From NCBI RefSeq assembly GCF_001536285.1, contig NZ_FAOZ01000006.1:433374-497373 (forward strand): a DNA stretch of 64,000 bases, in the 5' to 3' direction. This document shows positions 8,468-16,505 of the stretch, one piece after another (position 1 is the stretch's first letter; each line of letters begins with the position of its first letter). Below the pieces are notes generated by a model. It had not been told where the DNA came from. It saw only the letters and a program-made list of their open reading frames with translations, and did no database searches. Made by a program: the position numbers and the translations under genes. Source of the DNA: Parafrankia irregularis (lineage in GTDB: Bacteria > Actinomycetota > Actinomycetes > Frankiales > Frankiaceae).

Positions 8468-10669
8468 ATGCACGAGTTCCTCGTCTTCACGATCAGTGGT
8501 CTCACCACAGCCGGCATCTACGCGATCACCGCCAGCGGACTGACGCTGACCTACGTGACAACGGGCGTGTTCAACGTCGCCCACGGCGCCACCGGCATGA
8601 TCGCCGCGTTCGCCTACTGGCAGCTGCGCGTCGGCTGGGGCTGGCCCACGCCGGTCGCCCTGCTGCTGTGCGTCTGCGTGCTGGCCCCGGCGCTCGGCAT
8701 CCTGATCGAGCGCCTCGTCATGCGGCGCCTGGACGGGACCTCACCGACGACGCGGCTGATGGCGACGGTCGCACTGCTCGTCAGCCTGCTCAGCGCCGCG
8801 CAGTGGATCTGGGATCCGTCCGACTTCCGTGCCCTGAGCGAACTGTTCCCCGGCTCCGGCTTCACCGTGGCGGGTGTCGCGGTGCCCTACGACGACGTGC
8901 TCGTCCTCGGGCTCGCGGCGCTGGTCGCCGCCGGGCTGTGGGCGCTGCTGCACTTCACCCGGGTCGGGGTCGCGATGCGCGCGGTGGTGGACGACCGGAC
9001 GCTCACCGTGCTGAACGGCGCCCGCCCGACGGCGACGTCCCGCCTCGCCTGGGCCATCGGCACCTCGCTGGCGGCGCTGGCCGGGATTCTGGTCGCGCCG
9101 AAGCTGACGCTGTCCGCCATCCCGCTCACGCTGCTGATCGTCAACGCGTACGCGGCGGCGGTGATCGGCGGGCTGCGCAGCCTGCCGCTGACGTTCGTCG
9201 GGGCGTTGGTCGTCGGGCTGGCGAACGACTACGGCATCGGTTACCTGCCGAAGATCCACACCGGTGCCCAGTACCTGACCGGCCTGGTCGCGATCATCCC
9301 GGTGGTGGTGCTGGCGCTGGCGCTGCTGGTGCTGCCGTCGTCCCGGCCGCGAGGCCGCCCGGCCTCGCGGATCCGAGAGATCACCCCGTCGCCGAGCTGG
9401 CCCGCGGCCGGGCTGCTGGTCGCCGGCACCCTGCTCGGGGCGGCCATCGCCGTCACCACCGTCACCGAGGCGGACCTGTTCTCCTCCACCCAGATGTGGG
9501 GCCTGGGCATCGTCGGGCTGTCGGTGGTGCCGCTGGTCGGCTACGCCGGTCAGACGTCGCTGTGCCAGCTCTCCTTCGCCGGGATCGGCGCGGTCGTCGT
9601 GGCGCACGCCGGCGCGGACGGCAACCCGCTCTCGCTGCTGCTCGCCGCGGCCGTGACGGCGCTGGTCGGCGCGCTGGTGTCGCTGCCCGCGCTGCGGCTG
9701 TCCGGCATCTACCTGGCGCTGCTCACCGGCGCGTTCGCGGTCGCGCTCGACGGCTGGATCTTCCAGCTGCCGGCGTTCACCGTGTTCGGGCACCGGTTCG
9801 ACCTGTTCGGCGCCGGCTCGCTCACGTTCACCCGGTTCCACGCCTTCGGCGCCGACACCGCCGGCACCCGGCCCTACTTCGTCTTCGGCGCCGTCGTGTT
9901 CTGCCTGGTCATCCTCGGCCTGGTCGGGCTGCGCCGCAGCGATCTCGGGCAGCGCCTCATCGCGCGCAAGGAGAGCCCGACCGCCTGCACGACCATCGGC
10001 GTCAACCTGCGAACGACGAACCTCGCCGTGTTCACGCTGTCCGCGGCCATCGCCGGGCTCGGCGGCGGCATCTACGCGGCCGGGCTGCAGTCGGCGACCC
10101 CGGAGACGTTCACGTTCGTCACCGGCCTGACCGTGCTGCTGATCGTGGTGGTGGCGGGGGTCAGCTCGCTCGGCAGTGGTCTCGCGGTGGCCCTGCTGCT
10201 GGGGACGTCCAGCCTGTCGAACGCCTTCGGTGGTGACGCGACGAGGATCACCGCGACCGCGGTCGGGCTGTCCGCGATCGCACTGGCCGCGAACCCGAAC
10301 GGGCTGATCCCGGGCTTCCTGCGGCCCGCGTTCGCCCCGGTCGCCCGGGCCCCGGGCGTCGCGGTCGCCGGGCTCGGGGTGCTGGGCCTGCTCTGGGCAG
10401 CCCGCCTGGTGGACCTCATCGACGGCTACTCGCTCGTGCTCGGTGTCCTGCTGCTGGTGGCGGCGGTGCCGGTGCTCGCCGCGATGGTCGCCGGCAGCCG
10501 GCTCGCCGCCCGCCAGGACGGGCCGTCGTCCGGCACCGGCGGACTGCCGGACGGCGGCCTGTCCGAACCGCTGGAGTGGCTCGGACTGCGGGGGCAGGTG
10601 GGGCGGGCGGACATCGCGGCCGTCGACCGGGCGCTCGGCCTGCCGGAGGTGGCGCATGCCCGCCCCTGA
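8468..10669 (+). CDS. Fused LivH-LivM branched-chain-type ABC permease
   Basis: A 733-residue polytopic membrane protein combining both permease subunits of a Liv-type importer. The first half (about 1-295) is LivH-like, beginning with a conserved FTISGLTTAGIYAITASGLTL segment and the NVAHG motif. The second half (about 320-620) is LivM-like, with GYAGQTSLCQLSFAGIGA and a GLGGGIYAAGLQS region. Extra hydrophobic segments and a polar tail follow. Liv-type systems take up amino acids but also aromatic and alicyclic acids. I placed the start at the ATG at 8468, where the LivH homology begins. The 3' end overlaps the LivG-like gene by 14 nt. No binding protein is encoded alongside. Confidence 0.85.
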   Translation: MHEFLVFTISGLTTAGIYAITASGLTLTYVTTGVFNVAHGATGMIAAFAYWQLRVGWGWPTPVALLLCVCVLAPALGILIERLVMRRLDGTSPTTRLMATVALLVSLLSAAQWIWDPSDFRALSELFPGSGFTVAGVAVPYDDVLVLGLAALVAAGLWALLHFTRVGVAMRAVVDDRTLTVLNGARPTATSRLAWAIGTSLAALAGILVAPKLTLSAIPLTLLIVNAYAAAVIGGLRSLPLTFVGALVVGLANDYGIGYLPKIHTGAQYLTGLVAIIPVVVLALALLVLPSSRPRGRPASRIREITPSPSWPAAGLLVAGTLLGAAIAVTTVTEADLFSSTQMWGLGIVGLSVVPLVGYAGQTSLCQLSFAGIGAVVVAHAGADGNPLSLLLAAAVTALVGALVSLPALRLSGIYLALLTGAFAVALDGWIFQLPAFTVFGHRFDLFGAGSLTFTRFHAFGADTAGTRPYFVFGAVVFCLVILGLVGLRRSDLGQRLIARKESPTACTTIGVNLRTTNLAVFTLSAAIAGLGGGIYAAGLQSATPETFTFVTGLTVLLIVVVAGVSSLGSGLAVALLLGTSSLSNAFGGDATRITATAVGLSAIALAANPNGLIPGFLRPAFAPVARAPGVAVAGLGVLGLLWAARLVDLIDGYSLVLGVLLLVAAVPVLAAMVAGSRLAARQDGPSSGTGGLPDGGLSEPLEWLGLRGQVGRADIAAVDRALGLPEVAHARP

Positions 10670-11501
10670 GACCAGCCCCGCCCTTGAGGTGCTCTCCGTT
10701 CTCGAGGTCGACGGCATCACCGTCCGCTACGGGGCGCACGTGATCCTGGGCGGTGTCAGCCTGGCGGTACCCGCCGGGCGGGTGACCGGCCTGATCGGCC
10801 CCAACGGGGCGGGCAAGACGACGTTGTTCAACGTCATCACCGGTCTCCTGACACCGACGGGCGGCGGCGTCCGGCTCGGCGGGCACCAGCTCGCAGGCCT
10901 CGCCCCGCACGAGCGGGCCCGCCTGGGCATGGCCCGCACCTTCCAGCAGCTGGAGCTGTTCGGGCAGCTCACCGTCCTGGAGAACGTGCTGATCGCGGTG
11001 CGCATGCGCGAACGGTGGACCAGAAGCCGCCGGCGCGGCGGCCGGCACAACGCCGCCGGCACGGGCCGCCCCGCCGGCGCGCGTCCCGCCGGGGGGCGCG
11101 CCGAGGCGGCGGGGCTCATCGCCCGGGTCGGTCTCACCGCGGTCGCCGACGAGCGCGCCGACTCCCTGCCCACCGGGCTGGGGCGGCTGGTCGAGCTGGC
11201 CCGGGCCCTCGCGATCCGTCCGTCGGTGCTGCTGCTGGACGAACCGGCGTCGGGGCAGGACGGCCAGGAGACGGCGAGGTTCGCGGCGCTGCTGCGGGAG
11301 CTGGCCGCCGACGGCATGGCCATCCTGCTCGTCGAGCACGACATGGACCTGGTGATGGATGTGTGCGAACACCTCTACGTCCTCGACTTCGGGGAGCTGA
11401 TGGTGGCCGGCAGCCCGGCGCAGGTGCGGTCCGACCCGCGGGTGCGCACCGCCTACCTCGGCGACACCGGATCGGACCAGCTCGTCCGGGAACCTCGGTG
11501 A
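10656..11501 (+). CDS. livG: LivG-like ABC transporter ATP-binding protein
   Basis: A 281-residue ATPase of the branched-chain-type importer. Walker A GPNGAGKT is at 48-55, followed by a Q-loop region (RTFQQLELF) and the Walker B strand VLLLDEPASGQD. The LSGGQ signature is degenerate, reading LPTGLGRLVELARAL, near to but weaker than the usual LivG form. An Arg/Gly/Ala-rich insertion of about 30 residues (about 112-145) sits where LivG proteins have a short helix. The ATG at 10656 overlaps the permease stop, and the stop overlaps the next GTG as GTGA, so translation is coupled on both sides. Confidence 0.88.
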   Translation: MPAPETSPALEVLSVLEVDGITVRYGAHVILGGVSLAVPAGRVTGLIGPNGAGKTTLFNVITGLLTPTGGGVRLGGHQLAGLAPHERARLGMARTFQQLELFGQLTVLENVLIAVRMRERWTRSRRRGGRHNAAGTGRPAGARPAGGRAEAAGLIARVGLTAVADERADSLPTGLGRLVELARALAIRPSVLLLDEPASGQDGQETARFAALLRELAADGMAILLVEHDMDLVMDVCEHLYVLDFGELMVAGSPAQVRSDPRVRTAYLGDTGSDQLVREPR

Positions 11502-12295
11502 GCGCCGCCCGGACGCAGCCGCCGCTGCTGGCGCTGCGCGGCGTGGAGGCCGGCTACGGCGCCATCACCGTGCTGCACAGCATCGATCTCGAGGTCGCGG
11601 CCGGCGAGGTGCTCGCCGTGCTCGGGCCCAACGGGGCGGGCAAGAGCACCACGCTGCGGGTGGCCGCCGGGCTGCATCGTCCGTCCGCGGGCGATCTGCT
11701 GCTCGACGGGCGGCCGGTGACCGGCGCGGATCCGGTCGCGCTCGCCCGCAGCGGCCTGTGCCTGATCCCGGAGGGGCGCGGGATCTTCCCCACGCTCACC
11801 GTCGGGGAGAACCTGCGGATGGTGACCTACCGGGGGGTTTCCCGGGCGGAGGTCGAGCACCGGGCGTTCACCGCGTTTCCCCGGCTCGCGCAGCGGCGGC
11901 GCCAGCGTGCCGGCACCATGTCCGGCGGCGAGCAGCAGATGCTCGCCATGGCCCGCGCGATCGCCGGCGACCCCGCCGTCCTGCTGCTGGACGAGCTGTC
12001 CATGGGGCTGGCGCCGCGCATCGTCGGGGAGCTCTACGACAAGGTCCACGAGATCGCCGCGACCGGCGTGACCATCGTCGCCGTCGAGCAGTTCGCGGCG
12101 GCGGTGCTCGGGGTCGCGACCACCGCCGTGGTGATGGCGGACGGACGGATCGTGCTCGCCGGCGCACCGGACGACATCCGAGGCGAGCTGCAGGGCGTGT
12201 ACCTGGGCGGGCCCGCGCAGCCCGGCCGGCCCCGCCCGGGTTCACCGCCGCCGACGGCAGACCACCGCAACGACGTGTTGACGGAGAGGGCATGA
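11498..12295 (+). CDS. livF: LivF-like ABC transporter ATP-binding protein
   Basis: A 265-residue ATPase, the second nucleotide-binding subunit of the Liv-type importer. It shows Walker A GPNGAGKST, the LivF-typical LIPEGRGIFPTLTVGENL loop, the signature MSGGEQQMLAMARA and Walker B VLLLDELSMGLAP. The GTG start at 11498 overlaps the LivG stop by 4 nt; an alternative in-frame extension upstream lies inside livG. The C-terminus has a Pro/Gly-rich tail of about 25 residues. The stop overlaps the start of the following small membrane protein as ATGA. Confidence 0.88.
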   Translation: MSAARTQPPLLALRGVEAGYGAITVLHSIDLEVAAGEVLAVLGPNGAGKSTTLRVAAGLHRPSAGDLLLDGRPVTGADPVALARSGLCLIPEGRGIFPTLTVGENLRMVTYRGVSRAEVEHRAFTAFPRLAQRRRQRAGTMSGGEQQMLAMARAIAGDPAVLLLDELSMGLAPRIVGELYDKVHEIAATGVTIVAVEQFAAAVLGVATTAVVMADGRIVLAGAPDDIRGELQGVYLGGPAQPGRPRPGSPPPTADHRNDVLTERA

Positions 12296-12792
12296 GCGCC
12301 GAGACGACCACGACCACGAGCACCGCCGCGAACACCATGAACACCGCGACCACCCCGACGGACACCGAGACGAGCACCGCGACTGCGACGGACCGGTCGG
12401 ACCGGTTCCGCGCCGAGCTCACCCGGCTGCGCATCCGCGACCCGCGGACCCGCCTCGACGCCCAGCTGCTGCGCCTCGGCGTGGTCCTGATGGCGCTCGG
12501 GATCCTCCTCGCGGTCTTCGGCTACACCATCTCGCACGCGACCACGAACCCGTTGCAGCAGCGGGACGCCCTCAACATGTCGCTGATCGGCGTCTGCGTG
12601 ACGGTCACCGGGACGGCGCTCTTCCTGCGCTACTCGCTGACCGGCTTCCTGCGCTTCTGGCTGGCCCGCATCCTGTTCGAACAGCGGGAGCAGCACGAAC
12701 AGCGGGAGCAGCGGGAGCAGCGGGAGCAGCGGGAGCAGCGGGAGCAGCGGGAGCAGCAGGCCTGTCTCGCCGAGCGGGGCGGGGCGTGCTGA
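12292..12792 (+). CDS. Small two-span membrane protein with EQR-repeat tail
   Basis: A 166-residue protein I do not recognise. Residues 1-35 are rich in Thr and Ala. Two hydrophobic segments follow, at about 63-83 and 100-120. The C-terminus is a run of Glu-Gln-Arg triplets (about 130-155) encoded by a 9-bp tandem repeat. It is coupled to livF by an ATGA overlap and followed directly by acyl-CoA dehydrogenase genes. It may be an accessory membrane subunit of the transporter or dehydrogenases, but nothing in the sequence shows this. Confidence 0.65.
   Translation: MSAETTTTTSTAANTMNTATTPTDTETSTATATDRSDRFRAELTRLRIRDPRTRLDAQLLRLGVVLMALGILLAVFGYTISHATTNPLQQRDALNMSLIGVCVTVTGTALFLRYSLTGFLRFWLARILFEQREQHEQREQREQREQREQREQREQQACLAERGGAC
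12679..12756 (+). repeat. 9-bp in-frame tandem repeat (Glu-Gln-Arg)
   Basis: Eight consecutive 9-bp units of the form GAGCAGCGG (one with CAC for CGG) plus a partial unit, encoding (EQR)n at the C-terminus of the small membrane protein. Near-identical units suggest recent slippage expansion. Confidence 0.9.
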
Positions 12793-12793
12793 G

Positions 12794-13963
12794 ATGCACC
12801 TCGCGTACACACCCGAGCAGGAGAAGCTGCGCGCCGAGCTGCGTGACTACTACGCCGAGCTCATCGACGCCGACACCCGGGCCGCCCTCGACGCCGACCT
12901 CACCGGGCCGGTGATGCGCCGGCTCGTCCGCCGGATGGGTGCCGACGGCTGGCTCGGTCTCGGCTGGCCGGCCCGCTACGGCGGACGCGGGCTCGGTCAT
13001 GTCGAGCAGTTCATCTTCTTCGACGAGTCGCTGCGGGCCCGCGCGCCGGTGCCGATGCTGACGATCAACACCATCGGGCCGACGCTGATGCAGTTCGGCA
13101 CGGACGCGCAGCGGGAACGGTTCCTGCCCGCGATCCTCGCCGGCGAGGTCCATTTCTGCGTCGGCTACAGCGAGCCGGAGGCGGGCACCGACCTGGCGTC
13201 GCTGCGCACCACCGCCGTCCGCGACGGCGACAGCTACCTCGTCAACGGGTCGAAGCTGTGGACGAGCTACGCCCAGACCGCCGACTTCTGCTGGCTGGCG
13301 GTCCGGACGAACCCGCACGTGCGCAAGCACCGCGGGATCTCGATCCTGATCGTGCCGATGGACACCCCCGGCATCACCGTCAGCCCGCTGTCGCTGCTCG
13401 GCGAGCACGAGATCGCCGCCGTGCACTACGACCAGGTGCGGGTGCCGGCGGCGAACCTCGTCGGCGGCGAGGACAACGGCTGGACGGTCATCACGAACCA
13501 GCTCAACCACGAGCGGGTGACGCTGGCCAGCCCCGGCATGGTCGACAGCGCGTTGACGGACGTCCGGCGCTGGGCCGCGAGCACCCGGCTGCCCGACGGC
13601 CGCCGTGTCATCGACCAGGACTGGGTGCGGGCGAACCTGGCCCACGCCTACGCCGGGTTCTCCGTGCTGCGCCTGCTCAACTGGAAGGTCGCCGCGGACG
13701 GCGAGCGCGGCGTGCTGGACGTCGCCGACGCCAGCGGCATCAAGGTCTTCGGCACCGAGCACTACCTCGACGCCCTCACCCTGCTCATGGAGATTGTCGG
13801 CGAGCCCGGCTACCTTCGGGCCTCGTCACCCGGCGCCGTGCTCGCCGGCCGGCTGGAGTCGCTTTACCGCGGCCTGGTGATCCTCACCTTCGGCGGCGGC
13901 GTGAACGAGCTGCAACGGGACCTGATCGCCCAGTTCGGCCTCGGGCTCCCCGTCACCCGCTGA
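12794..13963 (+). CDS. Acyl-CoA dehydrogenase, large (catalytic-type) subunit A
   Basis: A 389-residue flavin-dependent acyl-CoA dehydrogenase. The N-terminal helical domain starts MHLAYTPEQEKLRAELRDYY, the middle domain has VGYSEPEAGTDLASLRT, and the C-terminus ends with FGGGVNELQRDLIAQFGLGLP, all typical of the FadE large chain. It introduces an alpha-beta double bond into an acyl-CoA thioester with FAD. The gene starts 1 nt after the upstream stop and is followed after 78 bp by a divergent, smaller-type homologue. This large/small pairing is the hallmark of alpha2-beta2 dehydrogenases acting on steroid-derived CoA esters. Confidence 0.9.
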   Translation: MHLAYTPEQEKLRAELRDYYAELIDADTRAALDADLTGPVMRRLVRRMGADGWLGLGWPARYGGRGLGHVEQFIFFDESLRARAPVPMLTINTIGPTLMQFGTDAQRERFLPAILAGEVHFCVGYSEPEAGTDLASLRTTAVRDGDSYLVNGSKLWTSYAQTADFCWLAVRTNPHVRKHRGISILIVPMDTPGITVSPLSLLGEHEIAAVHYDQVRVPAANLVGGEDNGWTVITNQLNHERVTLASPGMVDSALTDVRRWAASTRLPDGRRVIDQDWVRANLAHAYAGFSVLRLLNWKVAADGERGVLDVADASGIKVFGTEHYLDALTLLMEIVGEPGYLRASSPGAVLAGRLESLYRGLVILTFGGGVNELQRDLIAQFGLGLPVTR

Positions 13964-14041
13964 CGCGTACCGACGCGTACCGACGCGCGCCGACTCCGCT
14001 GACTCCCGCTGACTCCCGCTGACGTCCGGAAGGACCTGACC
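13964..14041. repeat. Intergenic short direct repeats
   Basis: The gap between two acyl-CoA dehydrogenase genes holds two short tandem arrays: ACGCGTACCG units (about 13974-13990) and then CTGACTCCCG units (about 13998-14025). No coding function is seen. The segment ends with GGAAGGACCTGACC, the ribosome binding site of the next gene. Confidence 0.6.
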
Positions 14042-15235
14042 GTGGACTTCACCCTGAGCGAGCCGGAGCTGGCGGTCGACGAGCTCGCCGGCCGCCTGTT
14101 CGGCGACCACGCTTCCCCGGAGCGGCTGCGGGCCGCCGAGGAGGGCGCCGGTCCTCCCTTCGACCGCGACCTGTGGACCGCGCTCGCCGACGCCGGCCTG
14201 CTCGGCACGGCCGTTCCGGAGGAGGCGGGCGGTCTCGGCCTCGGCCTGGTCGCACTCGCCCGGCTGCTGGAGCACGCCGGACGGACGGCGGCGCCGGTCC
14301 CCGCCCTGGCCACCCTCGGGTACGCCGTGCCCCCGATCGTCCGCTTCGGGACGCCGGCTCTGCGGGACGCCCTGCTGCCGGGGGTGCTCGACGGCTCCAC
14401 CGTGCTGACGGCGGCGCTGGCCGAGCCGCTCGGCGACCCACGCCGCCCGGCGACGACCGCCCGCACCGAGGTCAGCGGCGAGGTCAGCGGCGCGGGGGCC
14501 GAGGGCGGCGGCCCGGGCAGCAGCGGCGCGGGGCCCGGCCCGGGCGGAGGCTGGGTGCTCTCCGGGACGAAGACCTGCGTCCCGGCCGGAATGATCGCCG
14601 ACGCGATCCTGGTGTCGGCGACGACCGAGACCGGCGCCGGGCTGTTCCTCGTCGACCCGGCCGCCCCCGGTGTGACCCGGCGGGCGCAGCGGACGATCGC
14701 CTGGGCCGTCGAGGCCGAGCTGGAGCTCACCGACGTCCGGGTGGCACCCACCGCGGCGGTCGGCCCACTCGACACAAGCGCGCTCGACTGGACCCTCGCC
14801 CGGGCGACGACGGCGAGCTGCGCGGTGATGGCCGGCGTCGTCGACGAGGCGCTGCGCCTCACCTCGCTGCACACCCGCACCCGCGAGCAGTTCGGACATC
14901 CGATCGCGGGCTTCCAGGCGGTGCGCCAGCGCCTCGCCGACGGGTTCATCGACGCCCGGGCCATCCGCTGGACGGCCGCGGAGGCGCTGTGGCGGCTCGA
15001 CGAGGGACTGCCCGCGGCGAAGGAGGTCGCCGTCGCGAAGCTCATCGCGGCGAGCGGCGGGCGGCGGGTCACCCGGGCCGCGCAGCATCTGCACGGCGCG
15101 ACCGGCGTCGACCGCACCTACCCGGTGCACCGCTGCTACGTGCTGGCCAAGCAGCTGGAGCTCGCCCTGGGCGGGGTCAGCCGCCAGGCCGCCGCGCTCG
15201 GCGCGCTGCTCGCCGACGAGCCCCTGCCAGCCTGA
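14042..15235 (+). CDS. Acyl-CoA dehydrogenase, small (partner) subunit A
   Basis: A 397-residue acyl-CoA dehydrogenase-family protein of the partner-subunit type. It starts VDFTLSEPELAVDELAGRLF, contains the flavin-domain motif TREQFGHPIAGFQAVRQRLAD, and ends with HGATGVDRTYPVHRCYVLAKQLELALGG, the characteristic end of the non-catalytic chain in heteromeric FadEs. A Gly/Ser-rich low-complexity insert lies near residues 140-175. The GTG start is preceded by GGAAGGACC. With the upstream gene it probably forms one heterotetramer. Confidence 0.88.
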   Translation: MDFTLSEPELAVDELAGRLFGDHASPERLRAAEEGAGPPFDRDLWTALADAGLLGTAVPEEAGGLGLGLVALARLLEHAGRTAAPVPALATLGYAVPPIVRFGTPALRDALLPGVLDGSTVLTAALAEPLGDPRRPATTARTEVSGEVSGAGAEGGGPGSSGAGPGPGGGWVLSGTKTCVPAGMIADAILVSATTETGAGLFLVDPAAPGVTRRAQRTIAWAVEAELELTDVRVAPTAAVGPLDTSALDWTLARATTASCAVMAGVVDEALRLTSLHTRTREQFGHPIAGFQAVRQRLADGFIDARAIRWTAAEALWRLDEGLPAAKEVAVAKLIAASGGRRVTRAAQHLHGATGVDRTYPVHRCYVLAKQLELALGGVSRQAAALGALLADEPLPA

Positions 15236-15298
15236 CCCACACTCCCGGCCCAGCCCCGGGCTCCCCGCCCAGCCCCGACATCGATTGGTGCGAACGAC

Positions 15299-16498
15299 GT
15301 GTTCCTGGACTACACACCGGAACAGCTGGCGCTGCGCCGGCGGCTGCGCGCGTACTTCGCCGAGCTGCTCGCCCCAGCCGACCGCGCCGACCTGGCGTCG
15401 CCCGACACCGCGAGCCCGGCCTTCCGCCGGATCGTCCGCCGGCTCGGCGCGGACGGCTGGCTGGGCCTCGGGTGGCCGGTCGAGTACGGCGGCCAGGGCC
15501 GGCCCGCGACCGACCAGTACGTCATGTTCGACGAGGTGCAGCGGGCCGGCGTCCCGTTCCCGTTCGTCACCGTGAACACGGTCGGGCCGACGCTGATGCG
15601 GTTCGGGTCGGATCAGCAGAAGGAGCGGCACCTGCCCGCCGTCCTCGCCGGTGAGTCCGTCTTCGCGATCGGCTACAGCGAGCCGGAGGCGGGCACCGAC
15701 CTCGCCTCGCTGCGGACGTCCGCCCGGCTCGACGGCGACGAGTGGGTGGTGCGCGGCGGGAAGGTCTTCACCTCGGGCGCCAACCACGCCGACCACATCT
15801 GGCTGGCCGCCCGGACCGACCCCGACCTGCCCCGCCACCGGGGCATCTCCATCTTCCTGGTGCCGACCGCGCAACCAGGCTTCCGGTGGACGCCGATCAT
15901 GACCGTGGGCGGTGTGATGACGACGGCGACCTACTACGACGACGTGCGCGTCCCGGCGGCGAACCTGGTCGGTGAGCGGGGCGGCGGCTGGCGCATGATC
16001 ACCACCCAGCTCAACCACGAACGGGTCGGCCTCGCCGCGCTCGGCGGCCACGCCTGGCGGATGTGGGGTGAGGTGCGCCGCTGGGCGCTGGCCACCCCCG
16101 ACCCTGCCCCCGCCGCCGGGGCGCCCGCGGGCGCGCGCATCGCCGACCGGCCGTGGGTGCGCGCCGACCTGGCCCGCTGCTTCGCCCGGCTCGAGGTGAT
16201 GAAGCTGCTCAACTGGCAGATGGCCACCACGATCGCGACCGGTGAGCTGCGCCCCGCCGACTCCAGCACCGTGAAGTTCTACGGCACCGAGACGCACGTC
16301 GAGGTCTACCGGCTGCTGCTGGGCATCCTCGGCGCCGGCGCCTGGCTGCGCACCGGCTCCCCCGGCGCCCTGCTGGCCGGCGAGATCGAACGCGCCGCGC
16401 GGGCCGCGCAGATCAACACCTTCGGCGGAGGAGTGAACGAGGTGCAACGGGAGATCGTCGCGAGCGCCGGCCTCGGCATGGCCCGCCGGGCCAGGTGA
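15299..16498 (+). CDS. Acyl-CoA dehydrogenase, large (catalytic-type) subunit B
   Basis: A 399-residue acyl-CoA dehydrogenase closely similar in architecture to the large subunit encoded at 12794. Shared features are the FLDYTPEQLALRRRLRAYF start, IGYSEPEAGTDLASLRT, the NLVGERGGGWRMITTQLNHERV segment and the FGGGVNEVQREIVASAGLG end. It is the second large chain of the cluster, suggesting two consecutive dehydrogenations or two substrate lengths. The GTG start is chosen because homology begins there; the upstream gap of about 60 bp has no strong ribosome binding site. Confidence 0.9.
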   Translation: MFLDYTPEQLALRRRLRAYFAELLAPADRADLASPDTASPAFRRIVRRLGADGWLGLGWPVEYGGQGRPATDQYVMFDEVQRAGVPFPFVTVNTVGPTLMRFGSDQQKERHLPAVLAGESVFAIGYSEPEAGTDLASLRTSARLDGDEWVVRGGKVFTSGANHADHIWLAARTDPDLPRHRGISIFLVPTAQPGFRWTPIMTVGGVMTTATYYDDVRVPAANLVGERGGGWRMITTQLNHERVGLAALGGHAWRMWGEVRRWALATPDPAPAAGAPAGARIADRPWVRADLARCFARLEVMKLLNWQMATTIATGELRPADSSTVKFYGTETHVEVYRLLLGILGAGAWLRTGSPGALLAGEIERAARAAQINTFGGGVNEVQREIVASAGLGMARRAR

Positions 16499-16505
16499 CG
16501 CAGCG

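Noticed and set aside
8741..10720. A 659-codon minus-strand open frame
   Set aside because: Antisense to the fused permease, rich in Arg/Gln/Asp/Gly as expected for a complementary frame; no domain is recognisable.
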